Positions 1 through 4,346 of a DNA stretch of 21,007 nucleotides are shown here, one piece after another. This DNA is from Propionibacteriaceae bacterium UBA6238 (GTDB lineage: Bacteria > Actinomycetota > Actinomycetes > Propionibacteriales > Propionibacteriaceae): contig DJWE01000021.1 of the NCBI GenBank assembly GCA_002441465.1, positions 13,105 to 34,111 on the forward strand, written 5' to 3'. Below the pieces are notes generated by a model. That model was not told the origin of the DNA. It saw only the letters and a list, made by a program, of their open reading frames with translations, and did not search any database. The translations under genes were made by a program, and so were the position numbers. Each line of letters begins with the position of its first letter. Positions within the stretch are counted from its first letter, which is position 1.

Positions 1-569
1 CCGCCCTTGGCCATGAACAGGAACTTGTAGGTGTTCTCGTGGCCGGGCGCGGTGTCGGCGTACAGCTCGATCTGGGCGGGCAGGTTGGATCCGGTGTTCT
101 TCTCCTCCCACATCGTCAGCGGCGCGTTCTGGGAGTAGCGCAGGTTCAGCTTGGTGTAGGCGTCGAACACGCCCTTGCTGAGCGGACGCTCGTCCGTCCC
201 TTCGCTGAGCACCTGCTGGCCACGCTTGCCCATGATGATCGCGGTGCCCGTGTCCTGGCACATCGGCAGCACGCCACCGGCGGCGATGTTGGCGTTCTTC
301 ATCAGGTCGAGCGCGACGAACTTGTCGTTCGGGCTGGCCTCGGGATCGTCCAGGATGGTGCGCAGCTGGGCCAGATGGGCCGGACGCAGGTAATGCGCGA
401 TGTCGTGCATCGCGGTCTCGGCGAGCAGTTCGAGCGCCTCCGGCGCCACCTTCAAGAAGGTGCGCCCGTCGGGGCCCTCGACGGTCTCCACGCCTTCGGT
501 GGTGAGGAGCCGGTAGGGGGTGGTGTCCTCCCCGGTCGGCAGCATGTCCTCGTAACGAAATTCGGCCAT
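1..569 (-). CDS. Class I (iron-sulfur) fumarate hydratase, N-terminal part
   Basis: This gene encodes the first ~189 residues of a class I fumarase, the oxygen-sensitive [4Fe-4S] enzyme that interconverts fumarate and L-malate in the TCA cycle. The start is ATG at 569 with AAAGGAG a few bases upstream. The protein begins MAEFRYEDMLPTGED. Around residue 104 it carries PMCQDTGTA, the conserved cysteine motif that ligates the cluster in this family, followed by GKRGQQ and then NTGSNLPAQIELY. The reading frame is open to the left edge, so the C-terminal part (full enzymes are roughly 500-560 aa) lies outside the window. It is divergent from the phosphodiesterase gene at 776. The family assignment is firm from the motif and flanking sequence; a class I tartrate dehydratase-like specificity cannot be wholly excluded. 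Confidence 0.93.
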   Translation of the reverse strand, partial: MAEFRYEDMLPTGEDTTPYRLLTTEGVETVEGPDGRTFLKVAPEALELLAETAMHDIAHYLRPAHLAQLRTILDDPEASPNDKFVALDLMKNANIAAGGVLPMCQDTGTAIIMGKRGQQVLSEGTDERPLSKGVFDAYTKLNLRYSQNAPLTMWEEKNTGSNLPAQIELYADTAPGHENTYKFLFMAKG

Positions 570-600
570 GACACTCCTTTGCTCTAGCGCTTCGCGTCAC

Positions 601-680
601 CCTTCCACCTCGGTGAACGCGAACAAGCTCGCCTCGCCTCGTCGTCGGGTCGAGCCTGAGCCATCCTTCCACCTCGGCGA
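601..680. repeat. Pair of 16-bp direct repeats between divergent genes
   Basis: The sequence CCTTCCACCTCGGYGA occurs at 601-616 and again at 665-680, differing at one base. The copies start 64 bp apart in the intergenic space between the fumarase and the phosphodiesterase. They could be a tandem regulator site or residue of a small duplication. Nothing else in this intergenic stretch looks coding. Confidence 0.4.
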
Positions 681-735
681 CCGGGTCACTGCCGAACCCG
701 GATAGGCGGACGCGGAGGTGGGTACCATCGGAACT

Positions 736-761
736 GTGCCGACGACGAGGTCGGCACTTTT
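736..761 (+). promoter_or_regulatory. Hairpin with T-run directly upstream of a ribosome binding site
   Basis: GTGCCGAC (736-743) and GTCGGCAC (750-757) form a perfect 8-bp stem with a 6-nt loop, followed at once by TTTT (758-761). This is the shape of an intrinsic terminator on the plus strand. It ends only five bases before the GGAGG (767-771) of the phosphodiesterase gene, whose ATG is at 776. It could be a leader attenuator. Alternatively, a weak -10-like TACCAT at 723-728 would put the hairpin at the very 5' end of the mRNA as a stabilising structure. The stem is seen directly; its function is inferred. Confidence 0.6.
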
Positions 762-775
762 CTCGCGGAGGTTTG

Positions 776-1678
776 ATGTTCGGCCAGCCCCAGTTCGCTG
801 CCATGAACGCACTCATCAATGACGTCATCGAAACCGAGAAGATCCTGGTCGTGGCCCACCGCGGTAGCGCGGGCGGGAGCGTCACGGTGAACACGGCGCT
901 CGGCGTCAAGGCCGCCCTGCTGCAAGGGGCGGGGATGGTGGAGCTGGACGTCACTTCCTCGCGCGACGGCGAGTTCTACTGCTTCCACGACGGCTACGAG
1001 GCAGAGACTCTGGGCTTCGAGACCAACCTGCAGTCGTTGACCGCCGAACAGGTCGACCAGGCGTCCTACGTCTGGATCGACCGGCCCGGCCGGACGGCCC
1101 GGGTGGAGCGGCTGTTGCCGTTGCTGCGGCGCTTCAAGGACACCCGCGTCCTGTTCAACATCGACCGTTCGTGGTGGCGTTGGCCGAATCTGCTGAAGGC
1201 CCTGGACGGTCTGTACATGGCCCACCAACTGGTGATGAAGTGCCCCGCCTGGGAGGAGGCGGCGCTGGATCGGCTCCGCGCCTTCGAGGTGAAGTTCCCG
1301 TTCGCGCCGATCTGCGCCTCGCCCGAGGACGTGTACCGGGTGGCGAAGGATCCACAGCTGAACACCGTCGGCGTCGAGCTGATCACGCACACTCGCGAAC
1401 ACCCGTGGTTCTCGCCCGATCTGATCAAGGAGTTCCACGATCTGGGCTTGTTCGTGTTCGTGAACACAGTGACGCTGACCACCGGCGTCCCGCTGTTCGG
1501 CGGATTGGACGACGAACTGGCCATCGCCGATTCACCCGAGGCGGCTTACGGACCCGTCCTCGCTCTCGGGGTGGATGCCGTCCAGACCGACTGGCCCGCG
1601 ATCCTGCGGGACTACCGGAACAGCTGGCTCGCCGCCCGGCGGGACGAGCCGTCGCTGCTAGGCCCCATCGCTCCCTGA
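776..1678 (+). CDS. Glycerophosphodiester phosphodiesterase-family protein
   Basis: The ~300-aa protein has the GDPD TIM-barrel signatures: AHRGSAGG near residue 28 (catalytic HRG), VELDVT near residue 57 (metal-binding E-x-D) and FHDG near residue 70 (second catalytic His). Later barrel strands are visible, ending in GVDAVQTDWP, which resembles the usual GVDGIiTDyP. GDPD enzymes hydrolyse glycerophosphodiesters to glycerol-3-phosphate and an alcohol. The motif that is normally P-E-N-T after the HRG loop reads TVNT here, so substrate preference may differ. No signal peptide is evident, so it is probably cytoplasmic. I chose ATG at 776 because GGAGG sits four bases upstream; a TTG at 773 is too close to it. 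The 3' end overlaps the convergent membrane gene by 21 bases. A hairpin plus T-run precedes the ribosome binding site. Confidence 0.85.
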   Translation: MFGQPQFAAMNALINDVIETEKILVVAHRGSAGGSVTVNTALGVKAALLQGAGMVELDVTSSRDGEFYCFHDGYEAETLGFETNLQSLTAEQVDQASYVWIDRPGRTARVERLLPLLRRFKDTRVLFNIDRSWWRWPNLLKALDGLYMAHQLVMKCPAWEEAALDRLRAFEVKFPFAPICASPEDVYRVAKDPQLNTVGVELITHTREHPWFSPDLIKEFHDLGLFVFVNTVTLTTGVPLFGGLDDELAIADSPEAAYGPVLALGVDAVQTDWPAILRDYRNSWLAARRDEPSLLGPIAP

Positions 1679-2053
1679 GCCGGACTGCAGCACCAGCCAC
1701 AGCCCGGCGACCAGGCCGGCAACGTAGAGCGGGTCGCCCAGCGTGGCGTCCCCGAGCTCGGCCCACACGGTCGGGTCCGCGTTCGTGCCCAGCCCGCGCG
1801 ACAACGCCACGAAGGCCACGCCGGTGGTGGCGAACAGCGCGTTCGCGAGGAACAGCAGGACACGGGTGGAGCGCGGGTAGCGCCGGGAACCCGCGAGGTA
1901 GGGCGTGGTGGAGGCGGGCGCGGCGAACCAGAAGGCCACGAACACGGCGGTCGCCACGATCCTCAGCCACAGCTTCGCCCAAACCCACATCGCCCAGCTG
2001 TATAGCGCGACGACGGGAATGGTCAGCACCCAGACCAAAGATCCAGAAGTCAC
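1658..2053 (-). CDS. Small integral membrane protein, paralogue of the 2615-2884 product
   Basis: This is a 131-aa hydrophobic protein with about four predicted membrane spans (residues ~5-23, ~32-48, ~66-84, ~107-121). The first ~47 residues are clearly related to the 89-aa protein at 2615-2884: both carry WVLTxPxxxxYxWxMW, then KLxxRIxA, then FWxAAPA. The start is GTG at 2053 with AAGGCGG upstream. The sequence just upstream encodes a frameshifted remnant of the tail of a secreted protein, and that remnant's last frame runs into this gene without a stop. The gene is therefore probably the membrane partner of a second, lost copy of the secreted gene at 2897. Its C-terminal half is not shared with the paralogue. 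It is convergent with, and overlaps by 21 bases, the phosphodiesterase gene. Function is unknown; an immunity or export partner is an inference. Confidence 0.72.
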   Translation of the reverse strand: MTSGSLVWVLTIPVVALYSWAMWVWAKLWLRIVATAVFVAFWFAAPASTTPYLAGSRRYPRSTRVLLFLANALFATTGVAFVALSRGLGTNADPTVWAELGDATLGDPLYVAGLVAGLWLVLQSGSGSDGA

Positions 2054-2065
2054 TATTCCGCCTTG

Positions 2066-2118
2066 CCGGTAACACTTCGGCCTCCACCATGTCAGTCGTA
2101 GCCAGCCATGACCTTGAG
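2066..2118 (-). pseudogene. Frameshifted C-terminal remnant of a second secreted four-Cys protein
   Basis: Read on the minus strand, 2118 to 2099 gives LKVMAGY. After a one-base frame change at about 2098-2093, the next frame gives LTWWRPKCYR. The intact secreted protein at 2897-3754 ends LKIVATYLVTWWMPKCYK, so this is the end of a paralogous gene that has lost one base. The rest of that gene is not recognisable upstream, where a strong hairpin (2142-2178) is found instead. The remnant lies immediately before the membrane gene at 2053, in the same order and spacing as the intact pair at 2897/2884, which supports tandem duplication followed by decay. Confidence 0.75.
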
Positions 2119-2141
2119 CGATCTCGCCCTCACCTCAGGGC

Positions 2142-2178
2142 GTGGACCGGGCGGGGGCCTTCCCCCGACCCGGTCCAC
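2142..2178 (-). terminator. Long GC-rich hairpin, probable terminator
   Basis: GTGGACCGGG at 2142 pairs with CCCGGTCCAC ending at 2178, and the stem continues through GGGGG/CCCCC with one bulged base, leaving a loop of about four bases. The stem is roughly 16 bp and very stable. It lies about 95 bases beyond the stop of the 86-aa membrane gene (2272) on the minus strand. There is no clear T-run, so termination is inferred from stability and position. Confidence 0.55.
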
Positions 2179-2271
2179 CCCTTCAATCGAGCAGACTTCC
2201 CGCGTCCGGAGCCTCCGACCGGCTCCGACCTACGGCGACTCGCTCGATCGCTCCTCCGTCGGCCGAGCGGC

Positions 2272-2532
2272 TCAGCCCGCGGCGGGACGCGGCTCCGACT
2301 GCTTCCGGCGGGCGCGGGAGTCCGACCAGAAGGAGATCGCGAGCGACAGCGCCATCGTGGTGATGAGCCACCACACGGTGACGACAGCGAACTGGGTCGC
2401 AACCACCCAGACGGTGAAGGCTGCATCCGCCACGGCCAGGGTCATCAAAACCCACCGGGGCGCCCCTTTCCAGACGAGCACCCAGTCGACTGCTGCATAT
2501 CCCAGCATGATTACCCAAAGCAGTAGCGCCAT
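2272..2532 (-). CDS. Small membrane protein of unknown function (86 aa)
   Basis: The protein is hydrophobic, with about three predicted membrane spans (residues ~3-20, ~28-45, ~49-68), followed by a short charged, Arg/Lys-rich tail that is probably cytoplasmic. ATG at 2532 has an excellent GGAGGT seven bases upstream. I see no similarity to the other two small membrane proteins nearby, so it is a distinct component rather than a third paralogue. It is the third gene of the likely operon that begins with the secreted four-Cys protein at 3754, and a strong hairpin follows it. I do not recognise the family. Its association with a secreted protein suggests an accessory, immunity or export role, but that is only inference. 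Confidence 0.7.
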   Translation of the reverse strand: MALLLWVIMLGYAAVDWVLVWKGAPRWVLMTLAVADAAFTVWVVATQFAVVTVWWLITTMALSLAISFWSDSRARRKQSEPRPAAG

Positions 2533-2536
2533 GCGC

Positions 2537-2614
2537 TCACCTCCGAATCAGCTGCAGTAACTTGGCAATCCGCAGGATGCTCGTTTTGGTCCACTCGCAG
2601 ACGGTCTCGCCCAC
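2537..2614 (-). CDS. Possible 25-aa cationic amphipathic peptide
   Basis: Directly after the TGA of the 89-aa membrane gene, and in the same frame, a GTG at 2614 opens 25 codons. The peptide includes CEWTKTSILRIAKLLQLIRR, a basic, helix-forming sequence with one Cys. Its TGA (2539-2537) overlaps the GGAGGTGA that serves as ribosome binding site for the 86-aa gene, so translating it would couple the two genes. There is no separate Shine-Dalgarno. It could be a real linker peptide, a remnant of a longer C-terminus of the 89-aa protein created by a stop mutation, or chance. Confidence 0.25.
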   Translation of the reverse strand: MGETVCEWTKTSILRIAKLLQLIRR

Positions 2615-2884
2615 TCACTCGGTATCGGCGCCGTCCACCCCGCGCGGCTTCGCACCCAGGGTCGGACGAATGATCATGCCGAGCATGACGAGGGCCACGA
2701 GGGACGGCATGGCATAGCGCCACACCACATCGACGCCGACGACTGCTGGGGCCGCGAGCCAGAAGGTGAAGAACACCACGGCCGCGATGATTCGCATCGA
2801 AAGTTTCGGCCGGCCCCACATTGTCCACCAGTAGAATCCCGCAATGGGGACGGTCAGCACCCAGAGAATCAGTTCGGAGATCAC
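2615..2884 (-). CDS. Small membrane protein, partner of the secreted four-Cys protein
   Basis: This 89-aa protein has about three membrane spans (residues ~5-23, ~31-50, ~57-75) and an acidic C-terminus ending GADTE. Its first half shares WVLTxPxxxxYxWxMW, KLxxRIxA and FWxAAPA with the 131-aa protein at 1658-2053. The start is GTG at 2884 with GAGGAG six to seven bases upstream, and it follows the stop of the secreted protein gene by only 12 bases, so the two are co-transcribed. The same pairing is repeated, in decayed form, at 2118/2053. A dedicated small membrane partner of a secreted cysteine-rich protein suggests immunity or maturation; no named family is recognised. Confidence 0.75.
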   Translation of the reverse strand: MISELILWVLTVPIAGFYWWTMWGRPKLSMRIIAAVVFFTFWLAAPAVVGVDVVWRYAMPSLVALVMLGMIIRPTLGAKPRGVDGADTE

Positions 2885-2896
2885 CTATTCTCCTCG

Positions 2897-3754
2897 CTAT
2901 TTGTAGCACTTCGGCATCCACCACGTTACAAGGTACGTGGCGACGATCTTCAATGACACGCACTTCCCGTTCTCGACTGCAAGATCGGCGAAGACGGTCA
3001 GCGCGCCGCAGTGCGCCGAGACCGCTCCAGCCACCGTTCCAGCGGCCAGAGTGAGGAGTCCCGCGACCGCGGTGCAGGCGGACGCGCTCTTCGCGATCTT
3101 CCGGGTCTCCTCGCGAGTGAAGTCGATGGACCATCCGTACCATGCGGAGCGCACCCGCGGATCCGCGACGACGGGGAGCGGAGTGTTCGCCGTGACGTCG
3201 CTCACTTGGGTGAGGGTGTCCCCCTTCACCTCGAAGCGGGTGGAGACCTTCGCGCCGTTCGCGTCGCGGGCCCAGGCCGGATCGATCGCCGCCACCGGCT
3301 CGGCGGTGGACCCGCCGTCGCGCACGATGACGTAGCCCGCCTCGGTCAGTTCGAGGTACTTGCCGGGGAAGCGGTACTGCTGGACGTTCTGGTTGGCGTC
3401 GCCGATGACCGCGGCGACCTGGAACCCGCCCTCGACCCCGCGGGAGACATAGTCGACGCCGGTCCCGCTGAACACCGCCTGGTTCCCGACGGCCACTGCC
3501 TCGCCGCGGCCGGCGATCGCCATGTCGAGACCGGCGCCGCGCACGGTCCGGTGGGAGGTTGTGACCCGCCCCGTGGTTCGCGTGTGCGGGTCGGACCTCT
3601 CAACGATGCGCACCAGGTTGGCCGGATCCGGCCTCCCGGGCGCGGCGAACGCCGGTGTGGGCATGATCGCTGCTGCTGCGACGACCGCGATGGCGGCGGA
3701 CGCAGCGAGCACGCGGCGCGGCCCGGGGAGAGAGTGTTTGAGTTCTGGATTCAT
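2897..3754 (-). CDS. Secreted protein with C-terminal four-cysteine domain (285 aa)
   Basis: The protein begins with an export signal: MNPELKHSLPGPRRVLAASA, then an Ala/Val-rich core and cleavage likely after PTPAFA (residue ~37). The arginine pair before the core may allow Tat export. Residues ~40-195 form a hydrophilic, strand-rich region of unknown type. Residues ~195-285 look like a separate domain: WYGWSIDFTREETRK, then a hydrophobic Ala/Gly-rich helix (~230-246), four Cys at about 227, 249, 265 and 283, and a TWWMPKCYK end. Similar tails of secreted actinomycete proteins are familiar to me only as uncharacterised. A pro-region plus a small cationic Cys domain fits a secreted bacteriocin-like effector, but this is inference. 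ATG at 3754 follows AGAAGGG; the small membrane gene follows 12 bases after the stop. Confidence 0.78.
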   Translation of the reverse strand: MNPELKHSLPGPRRVLAASAAIAVVAAAAIMPTPAFAAPGRPDPANLVRIVERSDPHTRTTGRVTTSHRTVRGAGLDMAIAGRGEAVAVGNQAVFSGTGVDYVSRGVEGGFQVAAVIGDANQNVQQYRFPGKYLELTEAGYVIVRDGGSTAEPVAAIDPAWARDANGAKVSTRFEVKGDTLTQVSDVTANTPLPVVADPRVRSAWYGWSIDFTREETRKIAKSASACTAVAGLLTLAAGTVAGAVSAHCGALTVFADLAVENGKCVSLKIVATYLVTWWMPKCYK

Positions 3755-3812
3755 CCGTTGGCCCTTCTCGTTGGGGTGGTGGGGCGTGGACGTACCGATC
3801 GTCGCGCATCGA

Positions 3813-3827
3813 TTGACACCGTGTCAA
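3813..3827. promoter_or_regulatory. Perfect palindrome upstream of the secreted protein gene
   Basis: TTGACACCGTGTCAA is a perfect inverted repeat with 7-bp half sites around a central C. It is 59 bases upstream of the ATG at 3754. Each half contains TTGACA, a sigma-70-type -35 hexamer, so on the minus strand it could be both a -35 element and an operator. No convincing -10 element is seen at 17-18 bases. It is a likely regulator-binding site for the secreted protein operon. Confidence 0.5.
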
Positions 3828-3932
3828 ACAAATCGCACCAGTTCGTACGTTCTCGTGCGAGCGCCATCCGGGACCGCGCGCACCAACCGGATTCCCGCGG
3901 CGGAGAAGGCTCGCCGAGGGCTGGTAGGAGCG

Positions 3933-4088
3933 TCAGCGAGGCGCCAGCAGGAACACCCCTGCGCCGGGCGCTGCCGCGGCCGGCGCCGGCACCGTCACCA
4001 GGACGAGCGTCATCAATGAGATCAGGAGGGCGAGGAACAGCGCCCGGAGCGCGGAGATCCTGACCGGCCGATCACGAAACGTGTGCAT
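3933..4088 (-). CDS. Short exported peptide (51 aa), mostly signal sequence
   Basis: ATG at 4088, directly after an AGAGGGGGG purine run, opens 51 codons. The product has a basic start (MHTFRDRPVRISALR), a hydrophobic core (ALFLALLISLMTLVLVTV) and an Ala-rich cleavage region (PAPAAAA), leaving only about a dozen residues, PGAGVFLLAPR, before TGA. This is the layout of a signal peptide with a very short mature peptide, as in peptide pheromone precursors. It could equally be the surviving 5' end of a secreted protein gene cut short by a mutation. It precedes the secreted four-Cys gene in the same direction by about 180 bases. Confidence 0.45.
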   Translation of the reverse strand: MHTFRDRPVRISALRALFLALLISLMTLVLVTVPAPAAAAPGAGVFLLAPR

Positions 4089-4174
4089 GACCCCCCTCTT
4101 CCGCATCAGGTTCGCGGCGGCGATCCGCGGGCGCGTCCCTTCAGGTTTCTCTCAGGCTAGTCGCGCGAAGATGC

Positions 4175-4210
4175 GGTTGACCATCAACCTGATTCAGCTG
4201 TGACAGCTGA
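4175..4210. promoter_or_regulatory. Two adjacent palindromes in an intergenic region
   Basis: GGTTGA-CCA-TCAACC (4175-4189) is followed four bases later by a perfect 17-bp palindrome, TCAGCTGTGACAGCTGA (4194-4210). They lie about 90-120 bases upstream of the 51-aa ORF start at 4088 and downstream of the LysM/BTAD gene end. TTGATG on the minus strand within the first palindrome could serve as a -35. They are probable operator sites; neither has a T-run. Confidence 0.4.
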
Positions 4211-4297
4211 TGCGGATGTGCCTCAGATGGGTCCCAGGACCCCTCGGGATCGTCCCCACACGCCAGTGTCCGTCCAGGTCGCCTGCCGTCGTGCCGG

Positions 4298-4340
4298 GCG
4301 CGTCAACCGTCAGGGCGGCTCGCCTGACTGGCGGACGCGC
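4298..4340 (-). terminator. Two-part hairpin after the Tad operon
   Basis: GCGCGTC (4298-4304) pairs with GACGCGC (4334-4340), and inside it GTCAGG (4309-4314) pairs with CCTGAC (4323-4328). The structure starts six bases after the stop codon of the last gene of the Tad operon (4347) on the minus strand. It has no T-run, which is common for actinobacterial terminators. The position right at the operon end supports a termination or mRNA-stability role. Confidence 0.55.
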
Positions 4341-4346
4341 CACGTT

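Noticed and set aside
39..587. Plus-strand 182-codon open frame opposite the fumarase
   Set aside because: It is antisense to a clear fumarase with a good ribosome site and conserved motifs; high-GC DNA produces such long shadow frames.
1171..2526. Plus-strand 451-codon open frame
   Set aside because: It is an out-of-frame, Arg/Pro-rich translation running through the phosphodiesterase gene and opposite two membrane genes; no domain is visible.
4086..4165. Riboswitch-like words: CTCTCAGGC on the plus strand (glycine-like), CTGAGAG and AACCTGATG on the minus strand (TPP-like)
   Set aside because: The rest of either conserved core is missing, and there is no glycine-cleavage or thiamine gene nearby. 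Chance similarity is likely.
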